A stretch of 64,000 nt of DNA from positions 1 through 64,000 of the forward strand of contig NZ_FNBL01000012.1 in NCBI RefSeq assembly GCF_900102315.1. Reading direction: 5' to 3'. Source of the DNA: Celeribacter baekdonensis. GTDB taxonomy: Bacteria > Pseudomonadota > Alphaproteobacteria > Rhodobacterales > Rhodobacteraceae. This document shows, piece after piece, positions 32,579-40,879 of the stretch. Position 1 is the first letter of the stretch; every line of letters starts with the position of its first letter. A program made the translations under genes and the position numbers. The notes beneath the pieces were generated by a model that saw only the letters and a program-made list of their open reading frames with translations, had not been told where the DNA came from and made no database searches.

Positions 32579-33155
32579 TGAGCATCTCTTTCATTTCCGG
32601 GTGTGCGTTGCGTGTCCTTTTGACCCGCTGCACCACCGTGTTGTATTCCCTTTCATTCCAGTCGAGGCCCGTCATGATCTCGGACTTCGATTGCCCTTCC
32701 TCCAGAGCCAGGAGGTATAGCTGTGAATCGTCATCACCCTCGAAGAGCGCCATGAAGCGGGCCATAAATTCTTTCTCGAAGAGCTGCCCTTCTTGGTTGC
32801 ACGACGAGGCAATGTCCTTCGCGGCCTCCATGTCTTTGTCGGCGTTCTTGCGAAACCCGATCTTAGGCCGCTCCGATGCAATGCTCCGCATCACGCCGGA
32901 GAGAAAGTCCATAAGTGCAACACCTTTGGGCCATTGGCGTGTCCCGGTGATCTCACTTTTCATCACCCTCATGACGGCCTCTTGAAGGACCTCCTCCTCG
33001 TCGCCGACTCGGTTGTTCCGAATGCACCAGTTGCGCGCCTTCTGAAGGAGCTTTCTGAGTGCGACATCATCGCGGAAGAGAAGGTCCAGTTCGTCAGTGA
33101 ATTCCTTGAGGGTATTGAACTCTTGGGGTGTGTCTTTCGCCATGCCAATCGCCAT
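32565..33155 (-). CDS. Sigma-70-like regulator (divergent)
   Basis: The 196-residue protein has a region-2-like part (ARNWCIRNNRVGDEEEVLQE then AVMRVM, and ALMDFLSGVMRSIASERPKI) and a region-4-like C-terminus (LYLLALEEGQSKSEIMTGLD, WNEREYNTVVQRVKR). The split helical layout and size are those of ECF-type sigma factors. It lacks a clear region 2 promoter-recognition signature, so it may be a degenerate relative. The start at 33155 is chosen; 33143 is a second in-frame ATG. It leads the leftward trio, and 162 bp separate it from the divergent multiubiquitin gene. Confidence 0.65.
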   Translation of the reverse strand: MAIGMAKDTPQEFNTLKEFTDELDLLFRDDVALRKLLQKARNWCIRNNRVGDEEEVLQEAVMRVMKSEITGTRQWPKGVALMDFLSGVMRSIASERPKIGFRKNADKDMEAAKDIASSCNQEGQLFEKEFMARFMALFEGDDDSQLYLLALEEGQSKSEIMTGLDWNEREYNTVVQRVKRTRNAHPEMKEMLNGEG

Positions 33156-33317
33156 CTTCGCTGCTCTTAATATACATATGCGCACGCAGCGACCTATCGC
33201 AGTCAAGAAAATTCAAAAAAATATCAAGGCTAAGAACGCGAACCCTCTTGTGCCGCGCATACACCATTGATGGCGCCTGCTGCGGGCGTCGAGCAGACAA
33301 GAAAAGGATTTGCTGCC
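33156..33317. promoter_or_regulatory. Divergent intergenic region between the sigma-like and multiubiquitin genes
   Basis: This 162-bp stretch contains AT-rich segments (TAATATACATATG near 33168-33180; AAAATTCAAAAAAATATC near 33207-33226) in an otherwise GC-rich area. Both operons must be started or controlled from here. No dyad strong enough to name an operator was seen. An AAAAGGA precedes the start at 33318. Confidence 0.5.
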
Positions 33318-33857
33318 ATGACTACCGAACAGATGGAAATCGAAGATCTCCAGGCCGCCCTGAAGGCCGGCCGCAAGCCCCGCGACCACGGACCCTACAA
33401 GGTCAAAGTCGGCGACCACGACCTGAAGTTCACCGACGCCGTCATCGACGATCCGACGCCCACCGGCCGCCAGATCATCGAGGGGGCCGACTTCCGTAAG
33501 GCCGAGGAACACCTCGTGTTCCAGGTGCTGCGCAACGGTGAACTTGAAGAACTGCGCCTCGAGGAAACCACGGATCTGCGCCCTGGCCAGGTCGAGCGCT
33601 TCCTGGTCTTCCCGAGCGCGGAATCCTTCCGCTTCGACATCGATGGCAAACGCCTCGAGTGGGGCCACAAGGTCATCAGCGGGCGCGTGCTCAAGAAGCT
33701 GGCCGGGGTCGATCCCGCGAAGTTCGCCGTCTGGCAGGTGATCCCCGGCAAGGATGACATCCTGGTCGGCGACACCGATCTGATCTGCCTCGCGGATACT
33801 GGCCTGGAGCACTTCTTCACCGGCGTGCCCCAGACCACGGAAGGGGGTGCGGCATGA
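33318..33857 (+). CDS. Multiubiquitin protein (two beta-grasp domains)
   Basis: The 179-residue protein has two ubiquitin-like units, about 25-100 and 104-170. The second includes FRFDIDGKRLEWGHKVISGR, VDPAKFAVWQVIPGKDD and the ending LEHFFTGV. This is the multiubiquitin family that opens prokaryotic ubiquitin-like conjugation operons. The C-terminus reads TTEGGAA, leaving a Gly-Gly two residues from the end that the JAB domain of the downstream protein could expose. It overlaps the E2 gene by four bases. Confidence 0.9.
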   Translation: MTTEQMEIEDLQAALKAGRKPRDHGPYKVKVGDHDLKFTDAVIDDPTPTGRQIIEGADFRKAEEHLVFQVLRNGELEELRLEETTDLRPGQVERFLVFPSAESFRFDIDGKRLEWGHKVISGRVLKKLAGVDPAKFAVWQVIPGKDDILVGDTDLICLADTGLEHFFTGVPQTTEGGAA

Positions 33858-34234
33858 GCCTCCTCCCCCGTCAGGATCGCCGCTACCTCGAGGGTCGCGG
33901 CATCACCGTTCGCGAGGTCATCGAAGGCGGAAAGAAGGGCGTGATCCTCACCGGGATCACGCTGCCGGAAGGCAAGTATCAGGTCGCCCAGGTGGATATC
34001 CTGATCCTGCTGCCGCCCTCGTATCCCGAGGTCGCCCCCGACATGTTCTACGCCGTGCCGCATCTGAAGCTCCTTGTCGGCCAGCGTGAGCCCCGCTGCA
34101 CGCAGGCACGCCAGGCCTTTGATGGCCAGAACTGGCAGCGCTGGTCTCGCCATAACAACCAGTGGCGTCCCGGCACCGACGGCATCTGGACCATGCTGAA
34201 GCGGGTCGAAGAGGCCCTGGAGGTGGCGGCATGA
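33854..34234 (+). CDS. E2-like ubiquitin-conjugating protein (Prok-E2 family E)
   Basis: The 126-residue protein has the UBC-fold core VDILILLPPSYPEVAPDMFY and the family E ending WQRWSRHNNQWRPGTDGIW. Its only cysteine, Cys82 (EPRCTQARQAF), is placed where the catalytic Cys of E2-like enzymes is expected. It would receive the activated ubiquitin-like protein from the E1 domain and pass it to a target. No E3-like gene is present. It is coupled at both ends (ATGA overlaps) to its partners. Confidence 0.9.
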   Translation: MSLLPRQDRRYLEGRGITVREVIEGGKKGVILTGITLPEGKYQVAQVDILILLPPSYPEVAPDMFYAVPHLKLLVGQREPRCTQARQAFDGQNWQRWSRHNNQWRPGTDGIWTMLKRVEEALEVAA

Positions 34235-35640
34235 AGCGCAGCGACATCACCCTCCACGCCCGTCACCGCGACAAGCTGCAGGCGCTGCTCGCGCACCCCC
34301 GTGGGCACGAGGGCGCCGCCTACATGCTGCTCGGCAAAAGCGAGATCGCGCAGGACCCCTGGGACCTCGAGCCGCGGACCCGTTACACCTCCTACGAGGT
34401 CATCGCGATCCCGCAGGAGGACCGCGTCGATGCCAGCGACAAGCACGTCACCTGGAATACCAACTCCTTCGCCCAGCTCTGTCGCCGGGCCAAGGAGGAA
34501 GGCCTGGTGCCGGCGATCGTTCATAGTCACCCGGGAGGCTTCGACGGTTTCTCGGACCAGGACGATCGCAACGAGCGCGACCTCTTCACCATGGCTCGGA
34601 ACCGTAACGGCGAGGGGACACGCTTGGTGAGCGTCGTGCAAGTCGGTGACGGCCTCTACCGGGCACGGGTCTGGGAAGACGACATGACACCCTTGCCCTG
34701 TCGCCGCGTGACCGTCATCGGCACTCGGCTCGAGATCCAGTCGACCGACGTGCCGACCCCGTCGGAAGCCTTGGCCCGGCAGGCACTGGCCTTCGGGCCG
34801 GAGGTCAACGGACTCCTCAAACAGCTCTCCGTTGCCGTGGTCGGCTGCGGCGGCACCGGCAGCCCGGTGGTCCATCTCCTCGCTCGCCTCGGCGTGGGGC
34901 GCATCTTGGTCATCGACGATGACGTGGTCGAGCATTCCAACCTGAACCGCCTGTATGGCGCGACCCGAAAGGATGCTGAAAACGCGGTGCCCAAGGTCGA
35001 CGTCATGGCGCGCGAGGTGACGATGATGGGCCTCGACGTCGAGATCCGGTCGATGAACGGCTGGGTGGATGCGCCGCATATCCGTGACGCGCTGAAATCC
35101 TGCGACGTCATCTTCGGATGCACGGACGATCACGCCGGGCGCCTCTACCTGAACCGCGTGGCGCACTTCTACCTGATCCCGGTCATCGATGTCGGGCTGG
35201 TCCTCATGCCCCGTGATGATGGTGAGCCCGGCCTCCTCGAGATGGCCGCGCGGGTCAGCGTGCTGTTTCCCACGTCGGCGTGCCACGGCTGCCGCGGCAC
35301 AGTCGATCGCGTCAGGGCTCGCGAGGAGGACCTCCAGCGATCGGACCCCGTCGAATATGAACGGCAGAAGACCGAAGCCTACGTCCGCGGCGGAGGTAAT
35401 CCCGCGCCGGCCGTCGTGACCTTCACCTCCGAGGCCGCCACCATGGCAGTGAACGAACTTCTTGCCGGTCTCGTTGACTTCCGCGGCGGCGGTGGATGGA
35501 CATGGCAACGCTATCGCAAGCTCGACAAGGGTTTAGAGCGTTCGCAGGCGGCGCAGCCTCGGTCCGACTGCCCGGTCTGCGGCAGCGAGGAATACTGGGG
35601 TCTCGGCGACATCGATCCGTTCCTGGATCGCATCGGGTGA
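34231..35640 (+). CDS. JAB-E1 fusion: deubiquitinase-like plus ThiF/E1 activating enzyme
   Basis: The 469-residue protein has an N-terminal JAB/MPN domain with HSHPGGFDGFSDQD (His98, His100, Ser108, Asp111) and Glu27, a complete zinc-isopeptidase motif. It is followed by an E1/ThiF domain with the ATP loop VVGCGGTGSPVV (205-210), IDDDVVEHSNLNR (Arg240) and GCTDDHAGR. Two CxxC pairs (351/354 and 447/450) likely bind zinc. One protein therefore could mature the ubiquitin-like modifier, activate it and remove it. The start overlaps the E2 stop by four bases; the in-frame ATG at 34162 lies inside the E2 gene and is rejected. Confidence 0.93.
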   Translation: MKRSDITLHARHRDKLQALLAHPRGHEGAAYMLLGKSEIAQDPWDLEPRTRYTSYEVIAIPQEDRVDASDKHVTWNTNSFAQLCRRAKEEGLVPAIVHSHPGGFDGFSDQDDRNERDLFTMARNRNGEGTRLVSVVQVGDGLYRARVWEDDMTPLPCRRVTVIGTRLEIQSTDVPTPSEALARQALAFGPEVNGLLKQLSVAVVGCGGTGSPVVHLLARLGVGRILVIDDDVVEHSNLNRLYGATRKDAENAVPKVDVMAREVTMMGLDVEIRSMNGWVDAPHIRDALKSCDVIFGCTDDHAGRLYLNRVAHFYLIPVIDVGLVLMPRDDGEPGLLEMAARVSVLFPTSACHGCRGTVDRVRAREEDLQRSDPVEYERQKTEAYVRGGGNPAPAVVTFTSEAATMAVNELLAGLVDFRGGGGWTWQRYRKLDKGLERSQAAQPRSDCPVCGSEEYWGLGDIDPFLDRIG

Positions 35641-35645
35641 GCGGG

Positions 35646-36005
35646 ATGATGATCGACATTCTGCGGAAGAGCCTCGAGCTCTTCCGCCTCATTCCACGAA
35701 GTGACCTGCTTGCCAGGGTAACACCCAGACACCCGACGCCGGATCAGATCGTGCCGGGGGAGATGACCATCGTGCGCGATGGCGTCGACAAATGGGCCTG
35801 CTTCCACTGCCCTGGTGGGTGCGGCGAGACCATCAAACTGTCCCTCAGCAAGAACCGGAGGCCCAGGTGGACGGCCATGTCAGACTGGCTGAGGCGCCCG
35901 ACCATCTCGCCGTCGGTCCGCCAGACGAACGAATGCCGGTGTCACTTCTGGATCCGGCAGGGGCGGATTGACTGGTGCAAGGACAGCGGCCCCGGGGCGG
36001 GATAG
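35646..36005 (+). CDS. DUF6527 zinc-ribbon-like protein
   Basis: The 119-residue protein follows the JAB-E1 gene by 5 bases and is the usual last member of multiubiquitin operons. Conserved cysteines in WACFHCPGGCGETIKL and ECRCHFWIRQGRIDWC suggest a zinc site. Its role is not known; target selection is a reasonable guess because the operon has no other E3-like candidate. Two ATGs occur in a row (35646, 35649). Confidence 0.82.
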   Translation: MMIDILRKSLELFRLIPRSDLLARVTPRHPTPDQIVPGEMTIVRDGVDKWACFHCPGGCGETIKLSLSKNRRPRWTAMSDWLRRPTISPSVRQTNECRCHFWIRQGRIDWCKDSGPGAG

Positions 36006-36087
36006 CAGTCGAGCGTTCGGGTTGCGTTCGGGGACCCCCCAGAGCCGGCGTGCCATGCTATTCCTGTCAGCAACATGGAGTGATCTG

Positions 36088-36774
36088 ATGGAAACGATGG
36101 AACGAGACGCCGAGTATATCGCCAACCAGTGCAAGTATATCCGCAAGATGTTCTCTCTAACCCAGGAGAACCTTGCGGACACCTCCGGGTTGACGGTCCG
36201 CACGATCCAGAAGGTGGAAAGCGGACGGCACGTGCCCGAGGTGCAGACCTTGCGAAGCCTCGCGCGCGGCCTCGGGTTCGACATCACGGTCTTCTCCAAG
36301 CTCACCCCCGAGGAGGAGAAGCGCCAGCAGGAAGAAATGGAGCGCGCGCTGAAAAAGACGGTGCTCGTGCCCACGTCCCCCATCAGGAAGCCCAACGACT
36401 TCTATTCCCGTAACCGCGAATGGCACGGGCTCCTGTTCAACGCCGGCGCGGTGGAGGCCGGCAATGCCCTCGAACTGACTGCCGCGATTTCGGACTGGAT
36501 GACCGATCTGGACGGGATCTGGGATATGAGCAGCGCCGGCCAGCGGCTTGAGTATTCGGCCGCGATCTCCGCGCTGTGTCTCGAGTTGGAGGGCCTCGGA
36601 TATCTCACGCACTTCGGTCACTTCCGACAGCAGCACATGCACGACAAGGGGATGATCCTGGATATCGGGATGATCACCTTTCTTCCGAAGGCCGGCCGCG
36701 ATGGCGTCCGCTACGGCATCGTCACCCTGGAGGACCCGTGGGAGGTTCCAGAACAGGATCGCCCCAAGCTGTGA
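36088..36774 (+). CDS. XRE-family regulator with C-terminal effector domain
   Basis: The protein has 228 residues from ATG 36088 (GGAG upstream). The N-terminal HTH_3 domain is FSLTQENLADTSGLTVRTIQ followed by KVESGRHVPEVQTL. The C-terminal 120 residues (DMSSAGQRLEYSAAISALCL, MILDIGMITFLPKAGRDGVR) form an uncharacterised domain. It lies 82 bases after DUF6527 on the same strand and may regulate the ubiquitin-like operon or be the repressor cleaved by the ImmA/IrrE peptidase. Its HTH type is the type ImmA/IrrE peptidases usually attack. Confidence 0.78.
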   Translation: METMERDAEYIANQCKYIRKMFSLTQENLADTSGLTVRTIQKVESGRHVPEVQTLRSLARGLGFDITVFSKLTPEEEKRQQEEMERALKKTVLVPTSPIRKPNDFYSRNREWHGLLFNAGAVEAGNALELTAAISDWMTDLDGIWDMSSAGQRLEYSAAISALCLELEGLGYLTHFGHFRQQHMHDKGMILDIGMITFLPKAGRDGVRYGIVTLEDPWEVPEQDRPKL

Positions 36775-36855
36775 TTTGTTCTCGACGGGCCTCTCTGTCT
36801 GGTCATGACCATCATCTGCACGTCTGTCGCAGGCCTGGCCATATCGGCCGGGCCT

Positions 36856-37311
36856 CTACTTTTCAGAGCTGACCGTCATGAGACGACAGGCGAGTTCACG
36901 GTCGCCCCATCGGGCCGCGAAGGCCTCGCTTGTCGAGAACCAGCCGCCATCGTCGCCCTGGCCGTGGTTGGCCCCCATACAGGAACACTGGCACTCATGG
37001 CCGATGGCGTTCATGCAGGCCGGAGCGCAGATCTCCTGCTCCCGGTAGGGTTGGATGACATAGATCAGGCCCCAGCGGCGAAGACAGCGGTTCACGAGGT
37101 CATTGAACCATGCCTTGGGACTCTCCCAGCATCCCAGTGCCGAGTTCCAGCTTGGCCGGATGCGCCGGCCATTCCTGAGCCAGGCATAGTTGTCGTCCGC
37201 ATAAGGAAGGCGGACCCTGACCCGTTCGCCCTTGCCGTCACGGCGAAGCGCGACAGGGATTGTCTTCTGGTTCCATGCCGCCTTCAGGCGGCCTTCGTCC
37301 TGTATCGTCAT
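36856..37311 (-). CDS. Cys-rich plasmid protein of unknown function
   Basis: The 151-residue protein has an aromatic N-terminal region (LPYADDNYAWLRNGRRIRPS, then WNSALGCWESPKAWF) and a metal-binding-like cluster CAPACMNAIGHECQCSCMG. It ends close to the XRE gene in convergent orientation (82 bases). It probably binds zinc or nucleic acid; function unknown. The sequence before it (37312-37516) is strikingly AT-rich and contains no gene. Confidence 0.65.
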   Translation of the reverse strand: MTIQDEGRLKAAWNQKTIPVALRRDGKGERVRVRLPYADDNYAWLRNGRRIRPSWNSALGCWESPKAWFNDLVNRCLRRWGLIYVIQPYREQEICAPACMNAIGHECQCSCMGANHGQGDDGGWFSTSEAFAARWGDRELACRLMTVSSEK

Positions 37312-37516
37312 GCTCGTTGCAGCTCAATCAGGCTGAATCCGGGGAAGCATTCTCAATAAAGCGCTACTTGGAGCTATTTTATCGCGCTGGTTTTTTCAGA
37401 TTCTTAGCTAGCCCGATTCAAATATCAATAGGGCAAAAAAATTACATAAAACGAATTATGCGTATTTTGGTAACATATTGATAATAAATACCAATATGAA
37501 GTCATCGTCGCTTGCG
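37312..37516. other. AT-rich gene-free stretch
   Basis: About 200 bp of low-GC sequence with A/T runs (GGGCAAAAAAATTACATAAAA and TTGATAATAAATACC) separates the Cys-rich gene from the Fic gene end. It could hold the promoter of the 37311 gene or be a scar of an insertion. No dyad, ORF or tRNA remnant was recognised. Confidence 0.5.
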
Positions 37517-38629
37517 CTACTCCATATGGTCTAGGTTCAACCAGTACCTCGTATGCCGTCGCTCACCGGTCCGGCTGAGCGCACCTTTCTCGACCAGATC
37601 CTGCAGATCGCGGGTTGCGGTTGCGCGTGAAGTTCCGGTGATCTTGAGATAGTTGTCGGCGCTGAGGCCGCCTTTGAAACCGCCAGGGCCTTCCTGAAAC
37701 ATTCGAGCGATGGCCTTGGCCTGGCGTTCGTTCAAGTGGTCTCTGTGACGATCGTAGAAGTGTGCCTTGCTGATGAAGAAGCCTACGCGGTCGAGTGTTG
37801 CCTGTTGGGCCTTCAAGACAACTTCTGCGAACCAGACGAGCCAATCGGTCACGTCGAGCGTTTTTTGATGCTGCTCAAGCTGATCGTAGTATCCCTTGCG
37901 CTCCTTCTCGATGGTGAAGGCGAGCGAGATGAGGGTGGGCTGGCCAATGTTCTGCGCCAGCGACTTTTCAGCGAGGGCGCGACCCAAGCGGCCGTTGCCG
38001 TCTTCGAATGGGTGGATACTCTCGAAATAGAGGTGGCTTAGCCCTGCGCGCGTCAGTGCTGGAAGCGGCTCTGCTCCCCCCGGACCGGTCTTGTTGAACC
38101 AATCCGCGTATCGCTCCATCTCAGGCATGACCCGCTCCGAGGGCGGCGCTTCGAAATGGATCGTGGGCCGGTCAAGGCGGCCGGAAACGATTTGCATCGC
38201 CTCGGCGTGTTGTCGGTAGGCCCCAATGGTTTCCAACCGACGGTCATGGGACAGGAGCATCCGATGCCAGCGGTACAGTGTCTCATGGGTTAGCAGCTCT
38301 GCAAAACTGGAATAGACGTCGACCATCATTTCCGCGACGCCCTGTTCGCGCGGTTTGGCAGGGTAGCTGTCCGGATCGAGGCCCAGATGGCGGCGCAGCG
38401 AAGATTGCACACTGAGCCGATCGAGGATTTCACCCTCGATGGCGCTCGTCTGCATCGCTTCCTCGCTGAGCAGTTCGATGCGGAGTTGCTCGCGTTCCGG
38501 CTGGCTGACATGATGGACCGCGCCGAGGATTTCTCCGGACGACAGCAGGAACGTCTGCTCAAACGGCTCCAGAGCGGAGGCGTCATACCGGAAATCCGGC
38601 CAATCAGGCAGCGTCCAGTTCCAAGCCAT
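37517..38629 (-). CDS. Fic-domain AMPylase, class II, with DNA-binding tail
   Basis: The 370-residue protein has the catalytic loop HPFEDGNGRLGR (His206) and an N-terminal inhibitory helix with TSAIEG (residues 61-66), fitting the [S/T]xxxE[G/N] motif of self-inhibited Fic proteins. The C-terminal region NYLKITGTSRATATRDLQDL is a winged helix. Fic enzymes add AMP to target proteins. The HTH end suggests self-regulation, matching a palindrome that sits directly on the start codon. It is likely a stability or toxin-like module; there is no separate antitoxin gene because the inhibitor is built in. Confidence 0.92.
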   Translation of the reverse strand: MAWNWTLPDWPDFRYDASALEPFEQTFLLSSGEILGAVHHVSQPEREQLRIELLSEEAMQTSAIEGEILDRLSVQSSLRRHLGLDPDSYPAKPREQGVAEMMVDVYSSFAELLTHETLYRWHRMLLSHDRRLETIGAYRQHAEAMQIVSGRLDRPTIHFEAPPSERVMPEMERYADWFNKTGPGGAEPLPALTRAGLSHLYFESIHPFEDGNGRLGRALAEKSLAQNIGQPTLISLAFTIEKERKGYYDQLEQHQKTLDVTDWLVWFAEVVLKAQQATLDRVGFFISKAHFYDRHRDHLNERQAKAIARMFQEGPGGFKGGLSADNYLKITGTSRATATRDLQDLVEKGALSRTGERRHTRYWLNLDHME

Positions 38630-38656
38630 GAGTTATAGACATCCTTTCTATAACTC
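38630..38656. promoter_or_regulatory. Operator-like palindrome at the fic start
   Basis: GAGTTATAG (38630-38638) and CTATAACTC (38648-38656) are perfect 9-bp inverted arms with a 9-base spacer. They begin one base upstream of the fic ATG. A partial second copy (ATAGAAGTCAACTCTAT, about 38680-38696) follows. The HTH tail of the Fic protein is the obvious candidate ligand. Confidence 0.6.
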
Positions 38657-38749
38657 ACATCTAGACCACTTCTGAGGCATAGAAGTCAACTCTATCGCTC
38701 AAAGGACCTGCGCGATGGGGTGACCCACAAAACGACGCGAGGCCTTGAG

Positions 38750-38989
38750 CTATGCCTTTTCAAGGTGCGTCAGACCTTGCTGACGCGGTCTGGGGGCCTT
38801 CGGATCGGCGGGGTTTTGTTCCGGCGCTTGAAAGAATGGTTCATAGCGAACGTCCGCCATGGCGCCGTCGAACCAGGCAGGCTGCACGTCACCATTGTTC
38901 CATTGGTACAGGTAGCCAACCAGATTTTCAGATGTCTTGCAGAGGATGCGCATGATCGGTTCGCCAGTCAGGCGGGGCTTCGTGTTCAT
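38750..38989 (-). CDS. Small hypothetical plasmid protein
   Basis: The 79-residue protein starts at ATG 38989 after GGAGGAACGCATT. It reads LVGYLYQWNNGDVQPAWFDG, with a basic proline-rich tail (DPKAPRPRQQGL). No membrane or catalytic motif is visible. A GACCTC/GAGGTC dyad lies just upstream (about 39007-39034) and may be its operator. Function unknown. Confidence 0.6.
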   Translation of the reverse strand: MNTKPRLTGEPIMRILCKTSENLVGYLYQWNNGDVQPAWFDGAMADVRYEPFFQAPEQNPADPKAPRPRQQGLTHLEKA

Positions 38990-39151
38990 AATGCGTTCCT
39001 CCAAAATGGACCTCGTAACTCTTTAACAATGAGGTCATAAAAAAATCTGTTCGGCGGTGTTAATGGCGGCATTATGCAACTTCAAGGCGAATGGCCGCGT
39101 ATGGGCAAAAATCCACCGGCGAAGTGAAAGTTGTCCTTTCAGATAGGTTCC

Positions 39152-39793
39152 TTAAGGTCCGGGCTGCTCATGCGGCGATGCAGCGGGAACAGCAATTTCT
39201 TCCAAGATTCTGTCGATCTCGCCCCATATGCGTGGTTCCACCTGACCGCGGATCAGAGCCCATTTACTCAAGACGTCGAGGGGGTCGTGGTCCCGGAGGA
39301 GGACACCCAGGCTGGCTGCATCTACTGCCAGAGATGTCCGGGCCTGCCACTGCGTGTTTCGAGTGCGTCGCTCCTCAGCGACTGGGGCGAAGACCGGCGA
39401 CAGTTGCCAGCCTTTGACTGCACGGCGCAGGGCGGCACGCACCACATGTGCTGGCTCAACACCACAAGTCTCCAGCGCTGCTTCCTGTCGTTCGAGTGCG
39501 TTGACCCTGATGTCGATCTTCCGGGTCGGGCTCAATGCGCGCGCCGATACGGGAGCTCTCAGGCTGGTATGCGGGTCAGAGCTTTCCGCGGTGACTTGGT
39601 GCGGCGCCACGGTACCTCCCGGCATAAGCTCTGACTCGTGCCGATCAGCGTCAACGTCAGTGGCTGGGGTGCCTGTCTTTGTTGCTGTGACCTGTGCCTC
39701 ATCTTCCGTCCCGGGAATCTCGCGGTCACCCTGTTGCAGGGTGGCGGCGTAGGCTGGGTCGGGCCTGGTGATGGTCGGGATCTTCTTGCGCAA
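39152..39793 (-). CDS. virC2: VirC2-like relaxosome accessory protein
   Basis: The 213-residue protein has a disordered N-terminal half and a C-terminal ribbon-helix-helix-like region: RKIDIRVNALERQEAALETC followed by VEPAHVVRAALRRAVKGWQL. This is the layout of VirC2, which binds near the transfer origin with VirC1. The start is a TTG at 39793, because TGAGGACAG gives a ribosome binding site and an ATG start would lie deep inside virC1. It directly follows the ParA-like VirC1 gene, the known order. Confidence 0.75.
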   Translation of the reverse strand: MRKKIPTITRPDPAYAATLQQGDREIPGTEDEAQVTATKTGTPATDVDADRHESELMPGGTVAPHQVTAESSDPHTSLRAPVSARALSPTRKIDIRVNALERQEAALETCGVEPAHVVRAALRRAVKGWQLSPVFAPVAEERRTRNTQWQARTSLAVDAASLGVLLRDHDPLDVLSKWALIRGQVEPRIWGEIDRILEEIAVPAASPHEQPGP

Positions 39794-39803
39794 TCGACTG
39801 TCC

Positions 39804-40523
39804 TCACGCAGCAAGAATGTTGTTGAGGATGTCCGTCGCCTCCTCGAGCGCCTCGACGACATGACGTACATGTGGACGCATCAGAGGGTTTGGATCAGAT
39901 TGCTTTTCCAGTGCCAAGGCGTGGAGAAGCCCCTTCTGGTCCATCTCCTTGTAAGTGTTCCGCCGCATCATGACGGTCTCAATCACCGGGAAACGGGTGA
40001 GCGCTTCTTCAATCAGGGCGGCGTCAGCACGGGTCGTTTTCGGGTCGACCATGTTCAGGACGACGTGGTGGCGCGGAAGGCTGGAGGGGTCGTCAACACG
40101 GGATTTCAGTTTCTCAAACCAATCAGCCGTCTGCGCTCCGACATCGAAATCAGATGTCGACAGCATGACGGGCGTCACAATGTGGTCCGCAAGCACCGCG
40201 ATGCCGTCTGACCATTCGGCACCGACCCCCGCGGTATCGATGAAGATGAAGTCTGCCGTGCCTGCCATGTAGACCTGATCGATCTGACCCTCGACACCCG
40301 CCACGCTTTCGACGGTGGCCGAGCAGAGAAGCGGCGAACTCAGCCCACCGGCTTCCGCCCGAGCATGCCATGCCCCGAGTACTCTCGTGCTGTCCGTGTC
40401 GATCAACATCACTCTGCGTCCGGCGGCGATCGCGGCACTGATCAAGGCGCGCGAAAGCGTCGTTTTTCCACTGCCCCCTTTCCGGGCCATCGCTGCGATC
40501 ACCACAAGATTTTCGTTCGGCAT
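39804..40523 (-). CDS. virC1: VirC1-like ParA ATPase
   Basis: The 239-residue protein has a deviant Walker A MARKGGSGKTTLSRALI near the N-terminus, LIDTDSTRVLGAW and a Walker B region DFIFIDTAGVGAEWSD. VirC1 proteins recruit the relaxosome to the secretion channel at the cell pole and stimulate T-strand production. The start at 40523 (MPNENLVVIA) is preferred over 40583 because the extra residues are unlike the family. It lies just left of the proposed oriT and is transcribed away from it. Confidence 0.85.
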   Translation of the reverse strand: MPNENLVVIAAMARKGGSGKTTLSRALISAAIAAGRRVMLIDTDSTRVLGAWHARAEAGGLSSPLLCSATVESVAGVEGQIDQVYMAGTADFIFIDTAGVGAEWSDGIAVLADHIVTPVMLSTSDFDVGAQTADWFEKLKSRVDDPSSLPRHHVVLNMVDPKTTRADAALIEEALTRFPVIETVMMRRNTYKEMDQKGLLHALALEKQSDPNPLMRPHVRHVVEALEEATDILNNILAA

Positions 40524-40879
40524 TCTGATCCTCCGCAAAAATAGTGAATCGCAACGATAATGCAAAAGCGTCGCTAAACGCATGAGGCGGAGGGGTCAAG
40601 CAGAAGTCGGGATGCGAACTGCGTTTGGCATGCAGCGGGTGGCGTAATGCGATGACCGTGCGACGTCTGCCGTGGCGCCGTCAGCATTCGTCGCGGGGCA
40701 CCGCACACCCTCCAAATGTCGGGATGCGCTCGGCGATGTGCTGCGGACGGAATGCAGGTGACGGATAGCGCGCTCCAGACGACGGGAGGCAGTCTCGCGT
40801 ATGGCGTTCTGCGGGTGACGCGAGACGGTCAGCGCGCGGCAGAACCCGTCTTGCGGGGTGCAAGAGACGGGGCGCAAAA

